A stretch of DNA of 64,000 nt from Saprospiraceae bacterium. GTDB taxonomy: Bacteria; Bacteroidota; Bacteroidia; Chitinophagales; Saprospiraceae. Under the pieces are notes generated by a model that made no database searches, was not told where the DNA came from, and was given only the letters and a program-made list of their open reading frames with translations. The position numbers and the translations under genes are program-made. The stretch is taken from the NCBI GenBank assembly GCA_016714085.1, contig JADJNW010000022.1, positions 1-64,000 of the forward strand, in the 5' to 3' direction. Positions 25,087 through 36,751 of the stretch are shown piece after piece; position 1 is the stretch's first letter, and each line of letters opens with the position of its first letter.

Positions 25087-26016
25087 TTAATTCAATCTTG
25101 CAAAGCCAAAGGACACATTAAAAGGTTCGCAATAAACGACTGCATAATCAAAATCATTTAATCCGACCGAAGTCGGCACATCATAATCCTGCGTACCGGA
25201 AGTACTTTTTAAGTTGCCAAGTTTTACGCTGTTAGAAGCGGTGAGTACTGCTGGGGCATTTTTTGCCAAATAGACCCGGAGGCCAGGGCCATTGCTGCTT
25301 TTGAAGTTGCTTCCGAAGCTGAGTTTTCCTGCGGTTAGGGTCACTGTTCCGCTTACAGAATAGGACATATTTCCTTGGAAAGTGCCGGTACGTGAAGTAC
25401 TTGCGACAGAGGTGACTGTTACTGTGAAAGGTACGCTATTGATGCCATCTACCGTGGCCGTAACTTGGGCAGTACCTTCAGCATTGGCAGTAGCAAGGCC
25501 GGTATTATTGATACTCAGTACAGAATTATTTGAACTCTTCCATGTAATAGTTTTTCCGGGAATAGCGCCGCCACTGGCATTCAATATCGAAGCTGTAAAT
25601 TGTATCGTTGCGCCAATAATTACTGCATTTTGAGGAGCTGTAATTTCCACTTTAGCAACCGCATTGGCATTGTTTACGACCGTTACGAGCGTCGAATCAG
25701 CGATTTTTCCAGGCACAAAGGCTACAATCCAGGCTTGTCCTGGCGCTTTGGCGGTAACCACGCCCCCACTTTGCACGTCAGCAATAGCGGGAGAATTGCT
25801 ACGCCATTCTAATAATTCCGAGCGATCTACGTTTTGCTCATCAATGTAATTAGCTTGTAATTGGGTCGTTTGACCTAGCATCATGCTGGCACTTTTGGGA
25901 CTTAGGTTCAATTTAGGTTCCAGTACTTCGGGTATAATTTCAGTTTCGATACAAGCTGTCAGGAACAACAGAGCCGAAACGCAGAGATAAGCCATCAATC
26001 GAATGTGTCTTTTCAT
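25087..26016 (-). CDS. Lipoprotein with Ig-like (BIG2) repeats and a DM13 domain
   Basis: The 309-residue product has a lipobox (LLFLTAC, acyl Cys at about residue 22). Two BIG2-like modules follow: about residues 35-115 (LSPKSASMMLGQTTQLQANY, GVVTAKAPGQAWIVAF) and 118-200 (TWKSSNNSVLSINNTG, AEGTAQVTATVDG). The C-terminus (about 205-309) is a DM13 domain: GLRVYLAKNAP, VKLGNLKSTSGTQDYDVP and FDYAVVYCEPFNVSFGFARL, including the single conserved Cys. DM13 has been proposed to bind a redox cofactor. The lipoprotein is probably surface-exposed and is followed by an outer-membrane barrel. Confidence 0.85.
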   Translation of the reverse strand: MKRHIRLMAYLCVSALLFLTACIETEIIPEVLEPKLNLSPKSASMMLGQTTQLQANYIDEQNVDRSELLEWRSNSPAIADVQSGGVVTAKAPGQAWIVAFVPGKIADSTLVTVVNNANAVAKVEITAPQNAVIIGATIQFTASILNASGGAIPGKTITWKSSNNSVLSINNTGLATANAEGTAQVTATVDGINSVPFTVTVTSVASTSRTGTFQGNMSYSVSGTVTLTAGKLSFGSNFKSSNGPGLRVYLAKNAPAVLTASNSVKLGNLKSTSGTQDYDVPTSVGLNDFDYAVVYCEPFNVSFGFARLN

Positions 26017-26167
26017 GTGTTAGAAGGATTTTTTGCAAAGAAAAGCGCAAATGCTATTGCCTTCCGTCTTGGTCATGACAGTTATAACTGGTTGTGTTTT
26101 AGAATGAAAGGGATTGTCAGATGGAAGTCGTTTTAGGGATGAATGAATGATTGATTGATTTTTATAT

Positions 26168-28846
26168 TCAACGGACCAATAATACTTGTCCCTTGCGAGT
26201 GGCTTCGCTTCCGTCCACTAATTCTAATGTAGCAATGTAAACGAATACGCCAGCATTAGGTATTTGTTTGCCAATACGCCCGTCCCAGCCTTTGGATTCG
26301 TCGTTTGGTGCAAAGTCATGCGCTTCGTACAGTTGATTGCCCCAGCGGTCAAATACTTGAAAGGAAATAACTCGACTTACCTGGCGCTCATTGGCATAGA
26401 CTACAAAGCGGTCGTTAACTCCATCATAATCAGGCGAGAATGCAGTAGGAATAAAGACATCAACATTTCGATCGAGCTTGATTTGCACCGTAGCCTCGCC
26501 GGTACAACCAAAAACATCGGTAACCCGAATGGTGTAGCTGCCTTCGGATAAAGCTTCGGTTTCAGGATTCAAGCAATCGATACAACTCAAGTCATTGCTG
26601 CTCAGCCAGCGTATATTAGCAATAAAGTTTTCAGAAATATTTAGTAGCGGTTTTAATTCATAGGTCTCGCCTATTTTAATTTTTATTATATTAGGTAATT
26701 CTACCATGCGTTCGTAACGCGGCGGCAACGTGAATGATTGTGCTAATTCGCAACCATTGGCGTCGCGGGTAGTCAGTTCATAGGTTACTCCTGGTATTAG
26801 CTGTTGGAACAAACTTTGATCATGATAATTTTCCCCGTCAATACTATAATAATAAGGCGCTGTGCCACCTTTGGCTACGAATTCAAAACTTGAGTCCGTT
26901 AAGTCTTCACAATCAAATATCACAGGTGAAAGCGGACTTGGTTCGGCAAGCTCAATCGAGAAAGTCCCTTCGCAACCCATTGCATCAGTCACAGAAAGTG
27001 AGTATTCTCCAGCGCTCAAGCCATTTTGCGAAGCTTCATTTGAGGTGCTTTGCGCCCATCGATATTCATAAGGCGGTACTCCGCTTATTGGTTTCACGGT
27101 GATCCTTCCATCGCTTCCTGCGAAACAACTTACATCTTGTACTTCCTGATCAATATTAATGGCAACTACTTCGATTTCACCGTAGCCTTCGGTTGTACCT
27201 TCGCAATTAGCATCACTTACAATTTTTATCTTATAAATACCGTCCTGTGTAGCAGGCAATAAATAAGAAGCATCCCAAATATTTTCAATGATAGGCTGCG
27301 GCACGTCATCGATTGTGTAAAGAATACTCCAGGGAGGAAGGCCTTCCAAAGACACAGGAAGAAAAGTAGTATCGCCTGTACAAATTTTCATAAATCCTTG
27401 CAACGTAGCACTGGGTGGTTCAATCACAGTGATGGTACAACTATCCATCGCGCTATTACCACAATTATCAGAAACAGTAACAGCATAGGTTCTTGCAGTC
27501 CCGGCTGCAACTTCAAGCGTGGAAGTCAATCCACCATTGCTCCATCGATAGGAATAAGGCGGAATGCCACCATTCACTTCGGGTACAAGCCTGACAATTC
27601 CATTTCGACAGGCATTAAGATCGGAAAGATTGACGTGCATCGGCGGCGGGTCGGTCAAAATAAGCGTAGCACTGCCGCTGTAACAGGCGCAAGGTATATC
27701 CAATTCGATTTTCAGGGTTTCATCTCGCTCTGTAAGTCCATCGTTAATAATTTTCACGGGCAAGCGTACTTTACTGGCGCGAGCAGGGATTGTAATTTTT
27801 CTTGGAATTGGTTCAAAATCAACACCTTCTATCGCAGTGCTTTCGTTTGAAATTTTAAATTGAACCGTCAAGGGTTTCTCTTGATTTTCTTTTTCATCGC
27901 GTTCAAATACAAAATAAGCATTCTGGCAACCTTCAGTAGCTTTATTAGCATCTTTCGCTTCGGCATTCAATAACACTTTTCCACCGATATTAAAACTTTC
28001 GGCTTCTAAAAAAACGGCTGAATCGTAAAATCGGTCGGCAACATCGGCTACCACTAATCGAATATGATAGGTCTCGCAAGGGATCAACTGTAATGCAGCG
28101 GTTAGGATTGTTGTAAAGCCATCATATTCAATATTATTGCGATGTGGCGAGATATAAGGGTCAATACCACATTGTCGGGAATCGCGTTCCAACTCGTTTC
28201 TGATAAAATATTGAGAATTATAAGCGTGATTGACAGAATTAATAGCTACATAATCGTTGGTACCTGGTATCAGTGCTACATTTTTAGCACGCCTGGAAAA
28301 TTCGCCCTGAATGCCTGGGCCACTAACAAAAAAACCAAATACGTCGTTATAAACGCTGCCTACAAATTCGCAATATTCTTCAGAAGCAAATACGTATCGG
28401 AAGGTGACAAAAGAGTCCAGCGGTACAAAATCAAACTCAATCCCCACCACATCGAGTACCCTTTCATCAATAAACATTCCAAGATCAGCATCGCCAACAG
28501 CATTGCCCAAAGCACCGCTTTTATCACCTACCTGATTGGGCCCTTCGGCATGTTCTATTGGTCCGGTAGCTATCACGATTCCTCGCTCCATTCCTATCGT
28601 ATTCTCCCCATTTTCAAAATAACCGATACCATTAGAATTGCCTATAGAACGAATATTGCTGATATTGTCGCAAGTACCCTTAGCAAAAATATCGCGCACC
28701 AAGGATTCGGTACTATACCCTTTTTGAGTGCGGATTCCAGTCATCGGCGCTTTGGGCTTAGGCAAAGACTCAGGGGTATCCTGGCGGATCGCCAGCAGAC
28801 TCAAAAAACACAAAAGCATAATACTGAATAGGTATTGCATAAGCAT
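26168..28846 (-). CDS. Choice-of-anchor L surface protein with T9SS type B C-terminal domain
   Basis: The 892-residue protein has an N-terminal signal region (LMQYLFSIMLLCFLSLLA). A choice-of-anchor L domain spans about residues 60-290 (MERGIVIATGPIEHAEG, VTFRYVFASEEYCEFVGSVY, VFGFFVSGPG). A Calx-beta-like module (about 295-400) and SprB/PKD-like modules with Cys pairs follow (VQDVSCFAGSDGRITVKPIS, PYEYRWAQ). The last 90 residues are the gliding-motility-associated type B sorting domain (VFIPTAFSPDYDGVNDRFVV, RWGNQLYEAHDF). It is exported by the type IX system and attached or released at the cell surface; adhesion or matrix roles are typical. Confidence 0.9.
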   Translation of the reverse strand: MLMQYLFSIMLLCFLSLLAIRQDTPESLPKPKAPMTGIRTQKGYSTESLVRDIFAKGTCDNISNIRSIGNSNGIGYFENGENTIGMERGIVIATGPIEHAEGPNQVGDKSGALGNAVGDADLGMFIDERVLDVVGIEFDFVPLDSFVTFRYVFASEEYCEFVGSVYNDVFGFFVSGPGIQGEFSRRAKNVALIPGTNDYVAINSVNHAYNSQYFIRNELERDSRQCGIDPYISPHRNNIEYDGFTTILTAALQLIPCETYHIRLVVADVADRFYDSAVFLEAESFNIGGKVLLNAEAKDANKATEGCQNAYFVFERDEKENQEKPLTVQFKISNESTAIEGVDFEPIPRKITIPARASKVRLPVKIINDGLTERDETLKIELDIPCACYSGSATLILTDPPPMHVNLSDLNACRNGIVRLVPEVNGGIPPYSYRWSNGGLTSTLEVAAGTARTYAVTVSDNCGNSAMDSCTITVIEPPSATLQGFMKICTGDTTFLPVSLEGLPPWSILYTIDDVPQPIIENIWDASYLLPATQDGIYKIKIVSDANCEGTTEGYGEIEVVAINIDQEVQDVSCFAGSDGRITVKPISGVPPYEYRWAQSTSNEASQNGLSAGEYSLSVTDAMGCEGTFSIELAEPSPLSPVIFDCEDLTDSSFEFVAKGGTAPYYYSIDGENYHDQSLFQQLIPGVTYELTTRDANGCELAQSFTLPPRYERMVELPNIIKIKIGETYELKPLLNISENFIANIRWLSSNDLSCIDCLNPETEALSEGSYTIRVTDVFGCTGEATVQIKLDRNVDVFIPTAFSPDYDGVNDRFVVYANERQVSRVISFQVFDRWGNQLYEAHDFAPNDESKGWDGRIGKQIPNAGVFVYIATLELVDGSEATRKGQVLLVR

Positions 28847-29445
28847 ACTTTGGCTATGATGTATAGCAAGGCAATTGTATGAGTAGATGGTTTAACCTTA
28901 TGCCGATAGAGCAACCCTGACAAATTCTTGATTTGAGAAGAACCTGGGCCGTGAATGGTGAGGGGGGGAAGCCATTCCATAGATGTTCTGATTCCCAAAA
29001 ATAACAATTATTTTTTCAATTTTCTATCTTCTGTAGCTACATATTTTTTAATGAAATAAGAAAAATTGTGGTGTCAATAAGTTTGAACCAAACATCTGGT
29101 AATTTTTTTTCATACGAATTCGTTCAAGCATTTGCAAGTTTTAATTTACGTAGATTGCCTGTTATGAAAGAGTTATGTTTCGTGCAAAACTTTGATAACA
29201 ATAAAAAAACGGATATCTGAAAAGAAAATGTGAGTCAGTGCTTTTCATAACGAAAAATTTATAATAAATTAGCAGGGTTTTTGGTACAATCCAACTCCAG
29301 GCTATTATTTTGCGGCGTTCATTATAAAATGAACCGCATTGAGAGGCATTCCCCCCGTACCCAATGCATCCATTTGAGTATAGATTGACTAATGCAATGC
29401 AATTCGTCTAGGCATAATTTCAAGAACGAAATAAATTTCCTTTTT
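28847..29445. other. Long divergent intergenic region
   Basis: About 600 nt lie between two divergent surface-protein genes. It is AT-rich with short G- and C-runs (GAGGGGGGGAAG near 28960, CATTCCCCCCG near 29347). I see no ORF with a family, no tRNA and no strong hairpin. It must hold the promoters of both surface proteins; no clear TAnnTTTG box could be picked with confidence. Confidence 0.35.
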
Positions 29446-32400
29446 ATGAGACTAAAAAGTACGCTACTTCTTTTTATCCTGCTGAGTGTAAGTAGTGCCA
29501 TTACCGCCCAAATACGACCGGGGTGGTGTATTCAAGATGCTACTATCAGCGTTTCCGGGGGTCAATCGGAGCTCTATTTTTGCGAAGGGGACGGCATAGC
29601 TGGTCAAGCGCGTTTCAAAGTATCGCCTTTCGCACAACCATTCGCTTATCTGGTGACAGATGAAAATAATATTATCTTGCGGGTCAGTCGCAATAATACC
29701 ATCAATTTTGAAGGTTTGGGCGACGGCAACCTGCGCGTATGGGCATTCGCTTATCTTGGCAATATCCTTGCTGAAGAAGGTCAAGACGCCACCAATTCCG
29801 TTTTGGCGGATATTTGTTTTGGCCTAACGCAAAATTTTATTCCAGTAGGCAATGTCGTTCCAGATGCAGGCTCGATAGCTACCAGCGATGGGCGTAGTTC
29901 TTTGTTTACTTGCCGCGATGACGGCAACTCGGATGTAATCACTTTTACCAATACCAGCTCTGATCCTTTTTACACCTATGTAATAACGGATGAGAATAAC
30001 ATCATTCTGGCTTTTGCTGATGATGACAGCTTCGATTTTGAAAATTTAACAGCCGACAAAGTCCGCGTTTGGGGTGTTTCGTATTTAGGCAATATCAATG
30101 CTCAAATAGGAGATAACCTGACATCTGTTGCTTTTGCCAGCGGATGTTTTGATCTTTCCGACAATTTTGTTGAGATTACAAGAGCGATGCCTGATGGAGG
30201 GACAGTCGCACTGACAACAGGTGAAACCAACAAAACGATTTGTGCCGAAGACCTCTCCGGGGATATGCTGACTTTCACCAGCCAAAGCACATCTGATAAT
30301 CCTTATTCTTTTGTGATAACAGATGAAAATGGAGTTGTTATTGCAGTACTGAATGGCAATACTGCCGATTTCACCTTGTCAGAATCAGGGATTTGCAGGG
30401 TGTATGGCGTATCGTTCACTGGTGAGTTGAAAATTGTGATTGGCGACAACATCAATAATGCCGTGCTTTCTGATGATTGCTACGATGTTTCCGACAATTT
30501 TGTACAAATCATCAAACGGGAAGTGGATGGTGGCTTGGTTAGTTTGACCGGCGGAGGTACCAGCGCAACAGTGTGCGTAGAAGGCGGGCAATCGGATATG
30601 CTCTCTTTTGCGAATACTTCTTCCGTTTCTGATGCAAACTACGTTTACCTCGTCACCGATCAAAACAATGTCATCCTGGCTATTTCCAATGACCCATCTT
30701 TCAATTTTGGCCCTTTAAGCGGACGCAATCTGCGTGTTTGGGGATTGTCATTTACAGGTACTTTGTTAGCATCTGTGGGCAATAACGCAGCAACAGCAGC
30801 ACTTTCCAGCGAATGTTATGATTTATCCGATAATTTTCTCACGATCACTCGTAAATCGGTTGATGGAGCCTTTGTAAGTCTTGCAAATGGAAATACCAAT
30901 GCAGCAATTTGTAGTGGTGATAACGCTCCTGATACCTTGCGTTTTGTAAACTCTTCCACTTCGATCGAAAGCTATATTTATCTTATTACAGACCTCAACG
31001 GCAATATTGTTGGAACGATAAGTGGCGATCAATTCGATTTTGCTACCCTATCCCAGGATAGTTTCCAGGTTTATGGCTTGTCGTATAGCGGTACATTTGC
31101 AGTTGCTGTGGGCGATAATATTAACTCAGCAATTTTCTCTAGCGAATGCGCGGATTTGTCGGGCAATTTTGTCACAATTGTAACTCGCACTGTAGAAGGC
31201 GGAACAGTAAGCTTGGAAGGCTCGACAGATTCGATTACTTTTTGTAGTGGCGACGGAATTGCTGATGTTGTATCGTTTGCAACGAATAGCGCTTCCACTG
31301 AAAATTATATTTTCTTGATAACCAATGCAAACAATCAATTAGTCAATATTGCGCCTGGTAATTCTTTCGACTTTGAAGATAGCCCAACAGGAGCATATCG
31401 TATTTGGGGTTTATCTTATGTTGGAAATCTTTTAATTGCCAACGGTCAAAATATTCTGGATACCGATTTATCAGATAATTGCTTCCAACTTTCAAGCAAT
31501 TTTGCTACCGTCAATGTTTCTGAAACCGATGGCGGTACGGTAAGTTTGGAAAATGGAGATACAAGCGCGGTTGTATGTCTCAACACGAGCCAAGCCACAG
31601 AATTTTCTTTTACAAATACCTCTACAGCAGGAAATTATGCTTATTTAGTAACAAACGAAGTGAATGTCATCGTAGCGGTAGCAAATGAAAATTCTTTTGA
31701 TTTTTCTAATCTTTCAGTAGGCAATTATAGAGTTTGGGGCGTCTCTTTCGCGGGTACGCTGACGGCGCAGATTGGACAAGATGCAGCAACGGCGGCACTT
31801 GCGAGCGATTGTTATCAGCTTTCGGCAAACTTTATTGCGATCAGTTTCCAAGAAGTGGACGGAGGTATGCTAAGCCTCGCAGATGGCAGTGAAACAGCTA
31901 CTGTTTGTATCGGCGATACAAATACAGATGAATTAGAATTCACAACTACTTCTACTACAGCAAATTACGTTTTTCTGATTACAGATGAAAACAATACTAT
32001 TCTGGCAATCAGTGATGAAAACAACTTCGATTTTAGTAGCATTGATGCAGCAATAGTAAGAATATGGGGCTTGGCATTTTCAGGAAATCTGACAGCTCAA
32101 GTGGGCGACAATGCAGCAACGACAACCCTTTCGGATGAATGCTTTGACTTGTCTGATAATTTTATCACTGTCACACGTAAAACAGTAGATGGTGCAACAG
32201 TTAGCCTCGAAAATGGAGATACGTTGTCCGTAAGTTGTGCGGGCATTCCTGAAGTAGCACCGCTTACTTTTGCAAATACATCTGCCGCGGGTAGTAGCTA
32301 TGCTTATATCGTGACCGATGAAACGACGAATGTACTGGCAATCGCAGAAGGAAATAGCTTTAGTTTTGATACTTTCCCGCAAGGTACTTATCGGGTTTGG

Positions 32401-35400
32401 GGGGTTTCTTATACGGGCGATCTGACGGTGCAAGTTGGAGATGATGCCATTTTAGTGCCACTTTCCAATGAATGCTTTGATTTATCGGATAATTACATCA
32501 TTGTCGAAAGAAAAGACGTAGATGGCGGTACTGTCAGTCTTGAAAATGGCGATACCACAGCATTTGTGTGCGGTACAGCCGGTACGCCGGGTTTACTCGT
32601 GTTTGATGCTGAGACTACTGCCACTAATTCAAGTTATCTCTTCGTTATCACTACTTTAGATAATGATATTTTTGCTATATTATTAGGAAACAGCGTCAAT
32701 TTTAATGGCGTACGAAATGGTCAATACCGCGTGTGGGGGTTTCTTACACTGGTAATCCTACGGTACGTACAGGGCAAAATCTCTTTGAAATTCCACTATC
32801 TACAGAATGCTTTGAGGTTTCTGATAATTTCATCTTGCTCAAGAAAAACGCGACTACCGGCGGCACAATTGCTGCGGCTTCGACAGATACTACCTTTACC
32901 TTCTGCCCTGGCAATGGCAAAGCAGATGTCGTTGAACTTTCTACTGATGGCGATTCCAGCGGCGATTATATCTTCATTTTGACGAATGGTAATAATGAAT
33001 TCATTTCGGTAATCGATGGCGAAAGCATTGATTTTGATACCTTGCCCGAAGGAACTTATCGAATAAGGGGCTTGGCATATACTGGAAATCTGACTTTACA
33101 AACTGGCGCCAGTGTAACAAGCACGGAACTTTCCGATGAATGTTTCGATCTTTCTGATAATTTCATTCAGGTGGTCAATCAACTCCCTGAGGGCGGCACA
33201 GTGGCATTAGCAGAAGATGAAATCCAGCAATTCACTTGCCCGGCAGATGGCAAAGCAGATACCATCGAGTTCTTCAATGAAGGCAATATTGGAGCGGGTT
33301 TTGTGTTCCTGATTACCGACGAAAACAATATTATCGAAGCCATCACCGAAGAAAATATCTACGATTTTGAAAGCGACACGGAAGGCATTAGCCGCATTTG
33401 GGGTCTAGCTTATAGTGGCAATTTGACTGCTCAAATTGGCGACGATGCAGCTACGGCCGCCTTGAGCGATGATTGCTTTGACCTGTCGGATAATTTTATT
33501 GAGATTATACGCGAATTGCCTGTAGGTGGTGATGTCACGCTCCAAAATGGGGATACGCTCACTTATGTTTGTTTGAATACTGGTGCTTCAAGCGTTATAA
33601 AATTTGACAGTACTGGCACTTCGCGCGGCGATTATATTTATGTAATCACTGACGAAAATAATATCATTCGCAATGGCATTTTTGGCGACGAATTTGATTT
33701 CTCCTTCTTGTCTTTGGGTACGTTCCGCGTATGGGGCTTGGCTTATACAGGTACACTCACCGCTACAATTGGCGACGTAGTGACCGATGTGCCAATTTCT
33801 GATGATTGTTTTGAATTATCGGATACATATGCAACGGTCGTTATTAGCGATGCTGATGGCGCCACGGTGGCAACCGAAAGCGGCGCTGCTGCAGTCACCA
33901 TTTGCGTAGGCGATGGTGAAGCTGATGTGATAGCATTTGATAGCACTTCAACTGCTTTGGGAAGTTACTCTTATCTAATTACGGATAAAAATAATCTATT
34001 ACTCGCTATTGTTGAAGGGGATAGCTTTGATTTTGAAAATATCGATACGGATACCTGCCACGTATGGGGTCTATCCTATTTGGGGACTTTGCAAGCACAA
34101 ATTGGAGAAGATGTAACCACCGCGACGCTCGCCGAAGGATGTTTTGATTTGTCAGACAATTTTGTTTTGATCAATCGTGCATTGGTAGATGGCGGCAAAA
34201 TTGCCTCTGATCCCGAGTCGGATGTGATTTATACTTGCGTCGGCGACGGTATGGCAGATTTGGTCATATTTTCTAATAGTAGCACGGCCAATGCAAATTA
34301 TATTTATGTACTCACGAATGAGAGCAACCTCATTAGAGGAACGATAAATGGCAATCAATTTGATTTTGAAACAGCCGGGGTCGGCGTGACGCGCATTTGG
34401 GGTGTTTCCTTTACTGGCACTTTTACAGGCGCATTTAATGCCAATATCCTTACTGCCAGCATTGCTACTGGCTGCTTCCAGGTTTCTGAAAACTTTATTA
34501 CGGTTTCGCGCGATAGCCCATTCGGTGGCGATATTTCGATTGAAGGCGGCGGAACTAGTGCCTTTTTCTGTCCTTCACCCAGCGAACCAGGTTTAGTTTT
34601 TGAAACCACCAGCAATCGCCGTTTGCAGTATGCTTTTGTAGTGACCGACACCAATAATGTCGTTATTGCTTTCAGCAATCGAGATACTGTTGATTTTGCA
34701 TCCTTGCCTGTTGGCACTTATCGCGTCTGGGGGCTTTCATTTGCAGGTGTATCACAATTAGAAATCGGTGAAAATATTCTCGGTAGTGATCCTTTGGCAA
34801 GTAGTTGTTTTGAGATTTCTTCCAATTTTGTGACCGTTTATCGCTCTACTCTTGTAGATGGCGGCCGCATTGATAATCTGGAAGGTCCAGATACATTATA
34901 TGTTTGCCCTGGCAATGAATCCGAGGATTTGGTGATTTTAGATACCGACAGCGAAGCAAATGAGGCAGGCTATGTTTATGCTTTGACCAATGCAAATAAT
35001 GTGATACTCATTCCAAGCCTAAGCTCGGAAGTGGTTGATTTTAATAATGCTACGCCTGGTGTTTATCGAATTTGGGGTGTTTCCTTCACAGGTGAGTATA
35101 GAGCTACAGCAAGTGATAATATTACCGCCGCTCAGTTATCTGATAGTTGTTATCAAGTATCGGAAAACTTCATTACCATAATAGTTGATACGCCGAATGG
35201 CGGTACGGTAGCAACTACGGATAGCCTTACATTTATTGAACCAGACCTTGATTTGGGAGAACCCGAGTTATTTAGTTTTATGTCGAACGATGCTTCGATA
35301 GTGAAATACCAATATGTAGTAACCAATGTCAACAACGAAATTGTCGCTTTCATCGACAGTATTGATGTTGATTTTGAAGGACTTGCATACTGGGGCACAC

Positions 35401-35867
35401 TCAGGGTATGGGGCTTGGCTTACACCGGCACGATCAAGGTGGGCGTTGGTGAAGATTTGGATAGCGGAGATCCTTTGACAAATGATTGCTATGATCTCTC
35501 GGATAATTTTGTGCTGGTAGCATTCCCTGTGCCAGCTACTGGTGACGATGCGCCCATTTTCCAATACGAAACACCTATTGCGACCGTAGTAGAAAGCTAT
35601 TCTCAAATGAAAGTAGAGGTAGCGCCTAATCCTGCTTCGCATCGGATTCGAGTGAACATTAACGCCGAGCGGCCACAGATCGAGCAAAGCAATCTGCGCA
35701 TTTACTCATTGACTGGCCAACTCATGTACGAACAAAATCTTTTGATCAAAAAAGGTGATAATCAAGTGGAAGTGCGCATCAGTGATCTGCCGGATGGCTT
35801 GTATTTGCTGCAATTGCGCAATGGAGACAAGTTACAAACGGTACGATTCCTGAAACAATGGCAGTAA
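29446..35867 (+). CDS. Giant repeat surface protein with T9SS type A sorting domain (one frameshift)
   Basis: The ATG at 29446 gives a clean signal peptide (MRLKSTLLLFILLSVSSA, cut after ITAQ). The restored product is about 2140 residues. It holds 18 tandem modules of about 111 residues, then a linker and a Por-type tail (VAPNPASHRIRVNINAERPQ, GLYLLQLRNGDKLQTVRFL). Each module reads roughly DGGTVSLENGDT...C, then YxYLITDENNIILAI, then YRVWGLSYTGNLTAQIGD, then CFDLSDNFI. One missing G in the G-run near 32737-32741 (YRVWG-VSYTG) splits the gene into two long open parts (to 32982, and from 32733). The number, size and paired Cys of the modules suggest a long rod on the cell surface, perhaps an adhesin. 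It is monocistronic with a terminator at 35905. Confidence 0.9.
29530..35527 (+). repeat. Tandem array of 18 protein-coding repeats, about 333 bp each
   Basis: Eighteen copies can be counted by the module end (Cys-x-x-[LVI]-S-[DSEA]-N-[FY]) and the start of the next (DGG.[VL]SL). The mean spacing, 5998 bp over 18, is 333 bp or 111 codons. Nearly every unit has two Cys residues, one about 15 residues in and one near the end. Copy 18 lacks the first (TFIEPDLDLGEPELFSF). DNA identity between copies is modest, so the array is old and not a recent slippage product. Confidence 0.85.
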
Positions 35868-35904
35868 CTTTTAGATAATAAATTTTGAGTTGGTATAAAC
35901 ATTT

Positions 35905-35945
35905 GAAAGCGGTGTTGCTTCCGGGCAAATACCGCTTTCTTTTTT
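35905..35945 (+). terminator. Rho-independent terminator of the giant repeat gene
   Basis: GAAAGCGGT (35905-35913) and ACCGCTTTC (35931-35939) form a perfect 9-bp stem, followed at once by TTTTTT. It lies 38 nt after the stop codon at 35867. Confidence 0.85.
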
Positions 35946-36029
35946 AGCTTATTATTCTTGTTTTCAAAGGAGTTTTAATCTGGCATAACTTTTAAGGCAC
36001 GAAAATGTTTTTCACAATAAAAGGCTTCG

Positions 36030-36037
36030 TACTTTTG
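36030..36037 (+). promoter_or_regulatory. Putative -7 promoter box of the 36059 gene
   Basis: TACTTTTG matches the Bacteroidota TAnnTTTG consensus and lies 21 nt before the ATG at 36059. No clear TTTG -33 element is present at the usual distance, so the call rests on the -7 box and position. Confidence 0.4.
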
Positions 36038-36058
36038 CGAAAATTATAAAAGACAACT

Positions 36059-36664
36059 ATGTTCCAAATCAATATTTATCTGCGTCTGGGATTGATAGCG
36101 CTGACCCTAATTGGCGGCGTAGTGCTGGCATTTGTTTTTGGTTTTTGGTATGCATTTCCGTTTTTTCTGATCGGTATTTTCCTGTTAGTCGGCTATTTTA
36201 TGCTTGGCACGATTCAGTCATCCGCGCTGCTATTGCAAGAGAATAAATTTGAAGCTGCTGAACAGCGTTTAAAGCTGACGCCTACACCTCGTTTGCTTTA
36301 TCCAACCAATCGCGCTTATTATTATATTTTAAAAGGAACTTTGGCTATTGCTTTCAAAAATAATGATGAAGGTGAAATGTGGCTCAAAAAAGCACAGCAA
36401 GTAAAGCTTCCAACCGATAATGAAAAAGGAATGATCGAACTGCAATTAGCAAACTTAGCCGCTCAAAAAGGCAACTGGCAAAAAGCGCAATTGCATTTTC
36501 GCAATATGAAAGGCTTGAAAATCACGGATGAAAATATTAAAGAACAATATAAACAGTTTGAAAAGGCAATGGGACAGCGTGGTCAGCTCAAAGCCGCCGG
36601 GCAGCAAGGTGCAGGCATGGTGATGAAGCCAGGTGGAAAACGTCGTCGACCCAAAATGCGATAG
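36059..36664 (+). CDS. Membrane-anchored TPR-like protein
   Basis: The 201-residue protein has two N-terminal helices (LRLGLIALTLIGGVVLAFVF, then FPFFLIGIFLLVGYFMLGTI) and a cytosolic helical part with TPR-like pairs (FEAAEQRLKLTP, AYYYILKGTLAIAFKNND, QLANLAAQKGNWQKAQLHF). The C-terminus is strongly basic (KPGGKRRRPKMR). No named family; TPR anchors of this kind often hold complexes at the membrane. It stands between the giant surface protein and a convergent two-component system. Confidence 0.65.
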   Translation: MFQINIYLRLGLIALTLIGGVVLAFVFGFWYAFPFFLIGIFLLVGYFMLGTIQSSALLLQENKFEAAEQRLKLTPTPRLLYPTNRAYYYILKGTLAIAFKNNDEGEMWLKKAQQVKLPTDNEKGMIELQLANLAAQKGNWQKAQLHFRNMKGLKITDENIKEQYKQFEKAMGQRGQLKAAGQQGAGMVMKPGGKRRRPKMR

Positions 36665-36751
36665 GATGCTGGTGTCTTGTTTCTTGTTGCTCGAAGCTTG
36701 CAGCCATTCAGAAATGAATTGAAATAATTTATCCGGCTTCCGGATTTTTGA

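Noticed and set aside
27398..28831. Long open frames on the plus strand opposite the choice-of-anchor L gene
   Set aside because: They are antisense shadows of 26168-28846, which has clear domains, a signal region and a T9SS tail. The shadow products show no known motif.
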